The notes under the pieces: model-generated
Databases searched by the model: none
What the model saw: the letters and a program-made list of their open reading frames with translations, nothing else
What the model was told of the DNA's origin: nothing
Part shown: one piece after another, positions 25,934 to 33,337 of the stretch
Layout of the letters: each line of letters begins with the position of its first letter
Position numbering within the stretch: position 1 is the first letter of the stretch
Translations under genes and position numbers: made by a program
Assembly (NCBI GenBank): GCA_965278965.1
Contig: OZ257127.1
Location: 2,728,001 to 2,792,000 of the forward strand
Source: UBA10649 sp965278965
GTDB lineage: Bacteria > Actinomycetota > Actinomycetes > S36-B12
Direction of reading: 5' to 3'
DNA length: 64,000 nucleotides

Positions 25934-26461
25934 TTAGGCGGCGAGGGTCGCCAGCGTCGCGAGGACGGCCATGTCCGGGTCCTCCGACGGGTCGAATCCG
26001 ACCCGGCTGACCAGTCGCGTCACCGTGCCGTCCGCCTCCGCCTCGACCCAGGTCGCCCGGTGCTCCAGGCCCAGATGCGGCAGCCCCGGCAGGAGCAGCG
26101 CGCCCGAGGCGACGCCGGTCGCGTCCGGGGTCGACGGGTTCGTCTCCTCCGGCGGGTGCAGCACGATGAGGGCAGCAGGCTGCGGCGCGGCAAGTGCGCC
26201 CGGGGCCGGGGCGTCGTCGCCGATCACCGGCCCGGCGCACGTCACGAGCCCGACCGTCATGGGCGGCGGGTCATCCGGCAGGTCGTCGACGGTGCGGAAC
26301 ACCGAGGTCCGCGGGACGCAGCCCGGATGCGCAGCGAGCCGGACGGCGAGGGCCAGGAACTGCGACCACTCACGGGTAGACGCCGGCCACCGCCCGCCGA
26401 TCACGAAGCCGGCGAGGGAGTAGTCGGAGCGTAGGAACGGGGAGACGTGGACCTCGGACAT
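25934..26461 (-). CDS. Hypothetical protein
   Basis: A 175-residue soluble protein that I do not recognise. The N-terminus (SEVHVSPFLRSDYSLAGFVIGGRWPASTREWSQFLALAVRLAAHPG) is hydrophobic-aromatic but not membrane spanning. The middle is Pro/Ala-rich and the C-terminus ends in ATLATLAA. ATG 26461 follows GGAGGTGACC, a strong ribosome binding site, and codon bias matches the neighbours, so it is likely expressed. It is divergent from the Bcr/CflA exporter. Confidence 0.6.
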   Translation of the reverse strand: MSEVHVSPFLRSDYSLAGFVIGGRWPASTREWSQFLALAVRLAAHPGCVPRTSVFRTVDDLPDDPPPMTVGLVTCAGPVIGDDAPAPGALAAPQPAALIVLHPPEETNPSTPDATGVASGALLLPGLPHLGLEHRATWVEAEADGTVTRLVSRVGFDPSEDPDMAVLATLATLAA

Positions 26462-26592
26462 GCGGTCACCTCCGGATCGTCGACGTGCTGGGTCGCTCGA
26501 TCGGCGAAGGATGACTGTCGACGTGGCTGGCACACAAGGGGCACCGAGTGCCAGCGTCGGGGGGCCGGCACCGGCACGGAAGGATGCCGGGC

Positions 26593-27852
26593 ATGAGCGC
26601 CGGGGAGGACATCGCGCGCCCTCCGGCCGGCGCACCGGGCGCGGGCGTCGAACGCGGACCCGGCGTAGGCGCACCCGCGCCGGACGCATACCGCCTGCGC
26701 GGGTCGCTGCTGATCACTCTCGCGGCCCTGTCGGCATTCGGGCCGATGTCGCTGGACCTGTATCTGCCGGCCTTCCCGTCGATCGCGTCCTCGCTCGACG
26801 TCTCACCGGCCGACGTCCAGGTGACGTTCTCCGCGTGCCTCATCGGCCTCGGCCTCGGCCAGCTCGTCTACGGGCCGCTGTCGGACCGGTTCGGTCGCAA
26901 GCCGCCGCTCGTGGCCGGGCTCGCCTTGTATGTCGTCGCCTCCGTGCTGTGCGCCCTCGCGCCCTCCCTGGCGATGCTCACCGGGATGCGGCTGCTGCAG
27001 GGCCTCGGGGGCTGCGCCGGCATGGTGATCGCCCGGGCGATCGTTCGCGACTGCTTCGCGGGCCCGGCGCTCGCGCGGTCGTTCTCGGTGATCACCAGTG
27101 TCGCGATGCTCGCACCGCTCGTCGCGCCCTCCCTCGGCGCGGGCATCATGCGCGTGGCGGGCTGGCGGGCAATGTTCGTGGTCATCGCGGCGTTCGGGGC
27201 GGCCTGCCTGGTCGCGACGTTCTTCCTGCCCGAGACGCACGGCGCCGACCGTCGGCTCGCCCATGGCGTCCGCGACGCTGCGCGCGGCTACGGCGCGCTC
27301 CTGCGCCAGCGTCGGTTCCTCGCGCCGGCTGCCGTCGTGGCGCTCGCTGCCGGCACGCTCATGGCCTACATCAGCTCGTCGTCGGTCGTGTTCATGGAGG
27401 GCTACGGCATCGCCCCGAGCACGTTCGCGCTCGTGTTCGGCCTGCTCGCGGCGGGCTTCATCGCCGGGCTGCGCACCAACATCGTCCTGCTTCGCCGACA
27501 TCCGTCGCGCGTCCTCGTCCGCGCCTACCTCCTGGTCGAGGTGCCGGCCCTGGTGGTCCTGCTGGTCCTGTTCCTCGTCGACGCGCCGGCCTGGGCGCCG
27601 CTGACGGCCGTCGGAGTGGTCATGTTCTGCCTCGGCGGCACCCTGCCGAACGCGACGGCCGAGACGATGGAGCCGTTCGCCCGCAACGCCGGCTCCGCGT
27701 CGGCTCTCCTGGGCACGATGCAGATGGGCTTCGCCGGCATCCTCGCCGCGACGCTCGCCGCCCTGTCGTTCACGCCGTCGCTGGAGATGACGGTGGCGAT
27801 GCTCGCCATGGCGGTCGCGTCGTGCGCCCTCGCCGCCGTGCGCCGGACCTGA
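26593..27852 (+). CDS. Bcr/CflA-type drug exporter (MFS)
   Basis: A 419-residue MFS protein of the drug:H+ antiporter Bcr/CflA group. Diagnostic are GPMSLDLYLPAFPSIASSLDVSPADVQVTFSACLIGLGLGQLVYGPLSDRFGRKPPL (helices I-II with motif A) and RLLQGLGGCAGMVIARAIVRD (helix IV). About 12 helices follow a 35-residue Pro/Gly-rich N-terminal tail. ATG 26593 is chosen because AAGGA lies 13 bases upstream. It converges with the membrane hydrolase with only 7 bp between. Confidence 0.9.
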   Translation: MSAGEDIARPPAGAPGAGVERGPGVGAPAPDAYRLRGSLLITLAALSAFGPMSLDLYLPAFPSIASSLDVSPADVQVTFSACLIGLGLGQLVYGPLSDRFGRKPPLVAGLALYVVASVLCALAPSLAMLTGMRLLQGLGGCAGMVIARAIVRDCFAGPALARSFSVITSVAMLAPLVAPSLGAGIMRVAGWRAMFVVIAAFGAACLVATFFLPETHGADRRLAHGVRDAARGYGALLRQRRFLAPAAVVALAAGTLMAYISSSSVVFMEGYGIAPSTFALVFGLLAAGFIAGLRTNIVLLRRHPSRVLVRAYLLVEVPALVVLLVLFLVDAPAWAPLTAVGVVMFCLGGTLPNATAETMEPFARNAGSASALLGTMQMGFAGILAATLAALSFTPSLEMTVAMLAMAVASCALAAVRRT

Positions 27853-27859
27853 GAGCGCG

Positions 27860-29566
27860 TCAGCCGGTCGGGTAGAGAAGGTCGGGCAGGGCCTTCTCCA
27901 GCGCCCGCGTCTTCGCCGGCGTCCAGCCTGACGGGTCGACCGCGAGCGCGATCGCGCCGGCCATGTTGGCGCTGTAGTTGTGGCCCACCTCCGGCGGCTC
28001 GCCGCCGCTGATGAGGTCCATGCCGACCTGCAGGAACGTGATCACCGGGATCCACCGCATCTGCGGCATCACGCCGGGGCCGAGCGGCTCATCGAGCCAG
28101 TCCGGGTGCGAGAGCAACAGGCTCGGGCTCCAGTACACGACCGGGTCGTTCGCATGCGCGACGAACACGATCGTCGGTGGGGACTTCGTCGACAGCCCGG
28201 CCGGGTCCGTCGCGCTGACGAGCACGCGTGTGATCTCCCCGTCGCCGATGATCGGCTGCCACGCCGGCCCACCCGTGCGGTCCGCCTGCCACGTCGACCA
28301 GAGCATCGACGACGCGGGCGGCCCGACCCACACGACGTGCGGGAAGTCGTCGGTCACGTCGGCCGGCGTCGCGGTCGGCCCCCACGCCGCCTGCGTGCCC
28401 ATCGCCCCGAGGGACTGGCCGAAGAGGATGAGCTCGGGCCGCTGGTCCGCCGGCTTCGCGCGCCACGCGGCGAGGACGCCGTCGGTCGTGCTGTTGTTCT
28501 GGTCGATCGCCGTCTGCGGGTCGATGACGAAGCCGATCCAGCTCGGCACGGCGGAGTACTGCACGGCGACGGTCGTCACGTCGCCGTCGGTGACGGTCTC
28601 CAGCGCGTTGATGGCATTCGGGTCGACCCAGCCGGTCCCGGTGACGCCGAAGACGACGAGGTACTTGCGGTCCCACGCGCCGACCCGGTCGAGCTCTCGG
28701 ATGGCGAGGTCGGTGCGGGCGTCCGGAGTGTCGGCCTGCTGCATCCCGACGTAGACCCGCACCGGGCGCTGGGCCGGCCGGTCCGTGATCGCGGTGATCG
28801 CGTCCGCGGTCATCGTGTTCGCGACGTACGCCCGGCCCTGGCGGCCCAGCGTGTCCCAGGGGGCCAGGCTGCCGGAACTCCCGCTGTTCACGCCCAGATC
28901 GGTCGCGCTCTGGCCGCTCACGTCGGCGTTGACCGTGTCGTACGAGGCGATCAGGCGCGACAGGCCGAGCTGCGCGAGGCCGAACGCCGCGACGACGAGG
29001 ACGACGGCGACGCCGAAACGCAGCACGCCGACGGGGCCGCGCAGGCTGGTGCGGCCACCGAGCCACCGCGCGATCGGCGGGATACGGCCGATGAGGGCGG
29101 CCAGCGAGTTCGAGCCCAGTCGCAGGCACCGGCCGAGTAGCAGGAGCACCGTGCACCAGATCGCGGTCAGCACGATGACCGTCACGGTGGACGGCAGCGG
29201 CGCGGGCATGGCGAGGGCGCTCTGCTGCTCGCCCTGCCACGCGACGGCGACGGGGGTGAAGGCGAGGGCGGGCACCCAGACGACGGCGAGCACGACCGCG
29301 ACGAGCCAGCCGGGCCAGCGCAGCGCGCCGATCGACGGGACGAGGCGTAGTGCCCAGCCGACCGTCGCGCCGATCGCGTAGCCGCTCAGGGTGCCGAGCG
29401 TCGTGAGGACGATCAGGAACAGCAGCGTGTGCGGAAGCAGCGACGGCGTGAGGGCGCCGGCGTACCCGACCGCACCGCCGATCAGCCCGGCGACGCTCGG
29501 CATCCTCCGCACGACCCGGCGACGCGGGAGCTCACGGGTCTCGACGGTGATCGGGGTGCGCGTCAC
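27860..29566 (-). CDS. Membrane alpha/beta-hydrolase (Abhydrolase_9 type)
   Basis: A 568-residue protein with an N-terminal membrane domain of about six helices (residues 25-215) and a C-terminal extracytoplasmic alpha/beta-hydrolase domain. The nucleophile elbow is LFGQSLGAMG (GxSxG); a VFVAHANDPVVYW block and VGHNYSANMAGA supply likely Asp and His. This matches the actinobacterial Abhydrolase_9 family with its own N-terminal domain. The substrate is unknown; action on envelope lipids is possible given the location. Confidence 0.82.
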   Translation of the reverse strand: MTRTPITVETRELPRRRVVRRMPSVAGLIGGAVGYAGALTPSLLPHTLLFLIVLTTLGTLSGYAIGATVGWALRLVPSIGALRWPGWLVAVVLAVVWVPALAFTPVAVAWQGEQQSALAMPAPLPSTVTVIVLTAIWCTVLLLLGRCLRLGSNSLAALIGRIPPIARWLGGRTSLRGPVGVLRFGVAVVLVVAAFGLAQLGLSRLIASYDTVNADVSGQSATDLGVNSGSSGSLAPWDTLGRQGRAYVANTMTADAITAITDRPAQRPVRVYVGMQQADTPDARTDLAIRELDRVGAWDRKYLVVFGVTGTGWVDPNAINALETVTDGDVTTVAVQYSAVPSWIGFVIDPQTAIDQNNSTTDGVLAAWRAKPADQRPELILFGQSLGAMGTQAAWGPTATPADVTDDFPHVVWVGPPASSMLWSTWQADRTGGPAWQPIIGDGEITRVLVSATDPAGLSTKSPPTIVFVAHANDPVVYWSPSLLLSHPDWLDEPLGPGVMPQMRWIPVITFLQVGMDLISGGEPPEVGHNYSANMAGAIALAVDPSGWTPAKTRALEKALPDLLYPTG

Positions 29567-29593
29567 GCCGGGAGTCTAGGGACGGTCGGTGGG

Positions 29594-30418
29594 TCAGGCC
29601 GGAGTGCGCATGAGGCACTCCTGGTCGGTCGAGGCGACCAGCCGGCGCTGCTCGTCGAAGACGAGCCCGCGGACCAGGGCCCGGCCGGCAGCACGGACGG
29701 GGCTCGTCTCGTCGGACAGCAGCCACGTGTCTGCGCGCGCTGCGGCGTGGAACCGCAGCGTGTGGTCGAGCGACGCGTGCATCACAGGGCGGCCGGCGTC
29801 ACGGTCGGGGAGGGCGCCGGTCCGCGTCATCGACAAGTCGCTCATCCAGGCGATGGCGCACGCGTGCGCGAGCGGGTCGTCGGGCAGGGCGTGGCTCCAG
29901 CGCCGCCACTGGCGAAGCCACGGAGCGGACCCGTCGTCGATCCGTGGGCTCCGGCCGGCGAGCCGGGCCTCGACCGGCGCGTAGGTCAGCGACGGCCCGC
30001 CGATCAGGCCGAGGTCCAACGCCGGGCAGTCCTCGGCCGCCGGCACATCGGGCGCGGACATCTGATGCGTGCCGCTGCTCTCCGGCGCGTGCCAGGAGAC
30101 GGTGGCGGCCGCGATGGTCCGGTCCCCCTGCGTCGCCGTCACGTCGATCACGGTGAAGGCACGCCCCGCCTTCAGGACCCGCGTCGCGTAGACGACCGGT
30201 TCCCGGATGTCGCCAGGCCCGAGGAACGACGTGTGGGCTGCGTACGGCGTATCCGTCGCCTCGACGGTGTCGGCGGCCGCACGGATGCACTGGGCGACGA
30301 GATGCCCGCCGTAGATCTGGTGCCCGCGGCCGGCCGAACACCAGCCCGAGAAGCGCTCGTCAGCTACGCGTTCCAGCGCGAACAAGGCCTCCGGGTCGCC
30401 GAGCGCGGGCGACGACAT
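29594..30418 (-). CDS. Acyl-CoA thioesterase (TesB-like)
   Basis: A 274-residue double hot-dog protein: the first hot dog contains GHQIYGGHLVAQCIRAAADTV and HTSFLGPGD, the second VMHASLDHTLRFHA with the expected Asp and ending in LVFDEQRRLVASTDQECLMR. It hydrolyses acyl-CoA thioesters, probably medium or long chain. It lies 10 bp downstream of an aldo/keto reductase gene on the same strand, suggesting a two-gene operon. Confidence 0.9.
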   Translation of the reverse strand: MSSPALGDPEALFALERVADERFSGWCSAGRGHQIYGGHLVAQCIRAAADTVEATDTPYAAHTSFLGPGDIREPVVYATRVLKAGRAFTVIDVTATQGDRTIAAATVSWHAPESSGTHQMSAPDVPAAEDCPALDLGLIGGPSLTYAPVEARLAGRSPRIDDGSAPWLRQWRRWSHALPDDPLAHACAIAWMSDLSMTRTGALPDRDAGRPVMHASLDHTLRFHAAARADTWLLSDETSPVRAAGRALVRGLVFDEQRRLVASTDQECLMRTPA

Positions 30419-30428
30419 GCAGACGGCC

Positions 30429-31301
30429 TCAGCCGGCGAGGCCGTCGAGCTCGGCCATCGTCGCGTCGTCGAGCGTGACCTCCGCGGCGGCGCAGTTCTC
30501 CGCGAGGTGGTCGAGCGAGCCGGTTCCCGGGATCGGCAGCATCACGGGGGAGTGGCCCAGCAGCCACGCGAGCGCGACCTGCCCCGGAGCGGCGCCGACG
30601 CGGGCCGCGATGCCGGACAGCGGCGAGTCCGGCCCGAGCAGGGCGCGGTTGCCGAGCGGGAACCACGGGATGAACCCGATGTCGTGGGCGGTCGCGTGCA
30701 CGAGGAGCGCCTCGCTCGCGCGGTCACCGACGTTGTAGAGGTTCTGGACGCTGACGACGTCGAAGAAGGACTGCGCCTGCTCGACATCGGCGACGCTCAC
30801 CTCCGACAGGCCCACGTGCCGGATGAGGCCCTCACGCTGCATGTCGGCGATGACACCGAACTGCTCCTCGCGCGGCGTGCGCGGGTCGATGCGGTGCAGC
30901 TGCCACAGGTCGATCCGCTCGACGCCGAGCCGGCGCAGCGACATGTGGACGCACTGCCGCAGGTAGTGCGCCCGGCCGACGGGCTCCCACTGGTCCGGCC
31001 CCTGGCGCGTGAGGCCCCCCTTGGTCGCGATGACGATGCCGTCGTAGGGGTGCAGCGCCTCGCGGATGAGGTCCTCGCTGATGTACGGACCGTACGAGTC
31101 GGCGGTGTCGATGAAGTCGACCCCGAGCTCGACGGACCGGCGAAGCACGGCCTTCGCCTCGTCGCGGTCGCGCGGGTCGCCCCAGATGCCGCTTCCGGTG
31201 ATCCGCATGGCGCCGAAGCCCAGGCGTCGGACGGTCAGGGGGTCGGGGCCGCCGGCCGCGAGGGTGAACGTGCCGCTGGCGAGGACAGGAGTGGAGGACA
31301 T
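30429..31301 (-). CDS. Aldo/keto reductase
   Basis: A 290-residue NADPH-dependent reductase with a TIM barrel. The catalytic tetrad positions are recognisable: FIDTADSYG (Asp, Tyr), IVIATKGG (Lys) and DLWQLHRID (His). The C-terminal NADP region is LLGHSPVMLPIPGTGSLDHLAENCAA. The first member of a likely operon with TesB thioesterase. The substrate cannot be assigned. Confidence 0.93.
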   Translation of the reverse strand: MSSTPVLASGTFTLAAGGPDPLTVRRLGFGAMRITGSGIWGDPRDRDEAKAVLRRSVELGVDFIDTADSYGPYISEDLIREALHPYDGIVIATKGGLTRQGPDQWEPVGRAHYLRQCVHMSLRRLGVERIDLWQLHRIDPRTPREEQFGVIADMQREGLIRHVGLSEVSVADVEQAQSFFDVVSVQNLYNVGDRASEALLVHATAHDIGFIPWFPLGNRALLGPDSPLSGIAARVGAAPGQVALAWLLGHSPVMLPIPGTGSLDHLAENCAAAEVTLDDATMAELDGLAG

Positions 31302-31407
31302 GGCCCCATCCTCACCGATGGCACCGAGCGGGCTGCACCGGACGTCCCGGTGGCAGGTGCGGCGAGGCGCAAGGATGGGCTCGAACCAGGACCGACGAGG
31401 AGGGCAC

Positions 31408-32373
31408 GTGCCCGAGGAGCGACCCGTGCCCGAGAGACGACCAGGCGTGCGCTGGCTGATGGTGCTGACGGAGAACGATGCGATCGTCGACGCCCGCGAC
31501 ATCGGCGCCCTCGTGGACCTCGCGATCACGGCCGAGGCCAACGGGATCGACGGGGTCATGGTCAGCGACCACGTGCTGCTCGGGCCGTCTGCCGGGGCGA
31601 ACGGGGTGATGGGGAACCTGCGCGACTACGCGGCGCCGGGCAACCAGGATCCGGCGACGCCGTGGCCGAGCAGCATCGTCCTGATGTCGGCGATCGCGCA
31701 GGCGACGTCGACGTTGCGGGTCGTGTCCGGCGCGATCATCGCCCCGCTTCGGCATCCGCTGCTCCTGGCGAAGGAGCTGGGCACCTTGGACCTGCTGTCG
31801 CGAGGTCGACTCGTCGTGCTGCCGACGGTGAGCTGGCACGCCGACGAGTACGAGGCGCTCGGCATCCCGTTCGCCGAGCGCGGGTCGATCCTCGACGAGC
31901 AGCTGGAGGTGCTGGCGAAGTCGTGGGGCCCGTACCCGTTCCGGCACGACGGGCCGCGCTTCGCCTTCGACGACGTGTGGCTTGAGCCCGGAGCGTGGCG
32001 TCCGTCAGGTCCGCCGCTGTGGTTCGGCGGGTCCGGCATGCATCCGGCGCTAGTCCGTCGGATCGTGCGCTACGGATCGGGGCTGAACCCGTTCGGGCCG
32101 TTGACGGATGACGACCTCGCGCGGCTCGCCGACGGCATGCGGGCGGCCGGGCGGGACCTGAGCGAGCTCGAGCTCGTCGGCGGGATTCGGGGGACGTTCC
32201 ATGGCCCCGATGACGTCGCCGACCTCGATGTCGCGCTGCGCGACCTGCCGGCACAGGTCGACCGTGGGTTCACGACGGTGTGCTTCAAGCCGGCGATGTT
32301 CTGCGGGGACGTCGCCGATGTTCCCGCGTTGTGCCGGCGGCTGGTCGAGGAAGGGTCGAGGCTCAGAGGCTGA
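31408..32373 (+). CDS. LLM-class flavin/F420-dependent oxidoreductase
   Basis: A 321-residue luciferase-like TIM-barrel oxidoreductase. Typical phrases are ANGIDGVMVSDHVLL, TSTLRVVSGAIIAPLRHPLLLAKELGTLDLLSRGRLVV, GIPFAERGSILDEQLEVL and PLWFGGSGMHPALVRRIVRYGSGLNPF. In actinobacteria many of these use coenzyme F420 rather than FMN; the sequence alone does not decide. GTG 31408 follows GAGGAGGG. Divergent from the aldo/keto reductase. Confidence 0.88.
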   Translation: MPEERPVPERRPGVRWLMVLTENDAIVDARDIGALVDLAITAEANGIDGVMVSDHVLLGPSAGANGVMGNLRDYAAPGNQDPATPWPSSIVLMSAIAQATSTLRVVSGAIIAPLRHPLLLAKELGTLDLLSRGRLVVLPTVSWHADEYEALGIPFAERGSILDEQLEVLAKSWGPYPFRHDGPRFAFDDVWLEPGAWRPSGPPLWFGGSGMHPALVRRIVRYGSGLNPFGPLTDDDLARLADGMRAAGRDLSELELVGGIRGTFHGPDDVADLDVALRDLPAQVDRGFTTVCFKPAMFCGDVADVPALCRRLVEEGSRLRG

Positions 32374-32388
32374 GGGCCGGTCGGCGCG

Positions 32389-32505
32389 TCAGCGGCATGT
32401 GCAGCGCTGCTCCTGCGGCACGCCTTCGAGGGCCTCTTCGATGTGCAGGCCGCAGCCGGTCCACGTCACCTTGTGGCACGAGCTGCACAGGACCGGGCTG
32501 CACAT
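32389..32505 (-). CDS. 38-residue Cys-rich metal-binding protein
   Basis: A tiny protein with six Cys and two His in 38 residues: MCSPVLCSSCHKVTW, TGCGLHIEEALEG, and RCTCR at the end (Cys2, 7, 10, 18, 35, 37; His11, 21). I recall short actinobacterial proteins of the pattern MCxPxxCxxCxKxTWxGCGxH; their function is not established. A longer reading from ATG 32550 would add 15 polar residues and start inside the palindrome. Upstream, at 32547-32566, lies a CsoR-like palindrome containing TATGAT, a good minus-strand -10. A copper-responsive metallothionein-like role is plausible but inferred; a structural zinc ribbon is the alternative. Confidence 0.65.
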   Translation of the reverse strand: MCSPVLCSSCHKVTWTGCGLHIEEALEGVPQEQRCTCR

Positions 32506-32546
32506 GAGGACCTGCTCTCGGTTGCGTCGGGTGTCGGACGCGGCGA

Positions 32547-32566
32547 TCATACCCCAGGGGGTATGA
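32547..32566. promoter_or_regulatory. CsoR/RicR-like operator palindrome
   Basis: TCATACCCC and GGGGTATGA form a perfect 9-bp inverted repeat around AG. The core ATACCCC...GGGGTAT matches the general form of CsoR-family copper repressor operators in actinobacteria. On the minus strand TATGAT (32551-32546) is a strong -10 inside the site, 41 bases upstream of the Cys-rich protein's ATG. On the plus strand TATGAC (32562-32567) could serve the PIG-L gene, so both genes are candidates. Confidence 0.6.
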
Positions 32567-32583
32567 CGCGGGAGGGACATGGC

Positions 32584-33258
32584 ATGACGGAGGCGTCTGG
32601 TCGGCTGCCCGGCTGGGGCACGGTCCTCGTTGTCGTCGCCCACCCCGACGACGAGTCGTTCGGCCTGGGCGCCGTCATTGATGCCTTCGTGGCTGGGGGA
32701 GCCCAGGTCGACGTGCTCTGCCTGACCCACGGCGAGGCCTCGACCCTGGGCGACGACCTCGACGACCTGGCCGCCGTGCGCGCGGCCGAGCTGCGCGCAG
32801 CCGCTGACGTGCTCGGCATCCGCCGCGTCACGCTTCTCGCCCACCCGGACGGCGGCCTCGACGCCGTGCCGGCGGGAGTGCTCGAGTCGGACGTCGCCGA
32901 GGCGGTCGCGGTCTCCGGCCCCGACGGCCTGCTCGTTTTCGACTCCAACGGCGTCACGTCGCATCCCGATCACCGGCGTGCGACCGCCGCAGCCGTCACC
33001 GTCGCCGCGCCGGCCGGGCTCGACGTGCTCGCGTGGACGCTGCCCGAGACGGTCGCACAGGCGCTGCGCGCCGAGTCAGGGGCTCCGTTCGCCGGCCGGC
33101 CGTCGACGCAGATCGACCTCACGATCGCGGTCACGCGTGAGCGGCAGAGCGAGGCCGTCGCCTGCCACCCGAGCCAGGCCGTGCCCGGCAGCGTGCTCTG
33201 GCGGCGGCTGGAGCTCCTCGGCGACGTCGAGCACCTGCGCTGGCTCACAGCTCCCTGA
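32584..33258 (+). CDS. PIG-L-family deacetylase
   Basis: A 224-residue zinc-dependent N-acetylglucosaminyl deacetylase-like (LmbE/PIG-L) protein. The metal and catalytic motif is VVAHPDDESFGLG (His, Asp, Asp), with TSHPDHRRAT supplying the third ligand. Relatives include MshB (mycothiol synthesis) and Mca. At 224 residues it is shorter than MshB, so another deacetylase is likely. ATG 32584 is chosen over 32563 because GGAGGG lies 7 bases upstream. Its promoter region is shared with the CsoR-like palindrome. Confidence 0.88.
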   Translation: MTEASGRLPGWGTVLVVVAHPDDESFGLGAVIDAFVAGGAQVDVLCLTHGEASTLGDDLDDLAAVRAAELRAAADVLGIRRVTLLAHPDGGLDAVPAGVLESDVAEAVAVSGPDGLLVFDSNGVTSHPDHRRATAAAVTVAAPAGLDVLAWTLPETVAQALRAESGAPFAGRPSTQIDLTIAVTRERQSEAVACHPSQAVPGSVLWRRLELLGDVEHLRWLTAP

Positions 33259-33276
33259 CCCCGCGCCGCGAGCGGT

Positions 33277-33318
33277 GAGTTGTCGGGCAGTTTCGGCGCT
33301 GCAACCCCCCGACAAGTC
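33277..33318. terminator. Inverted repeat between convergent genes
   Basis: GAGTTGTCGGG (33277-33287) pairs with CCCGACAAGTC (33308-33318) with one mismatch and a 20-base loop. It sits in the 79-bp gap between the PIG-L gene and the convergent PEP-synthase-like gene, so it probably terminates both. Confidence 0.6.
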
Positions 33319-33337
33319 CCCGTTCGCGAAGGTGGCG

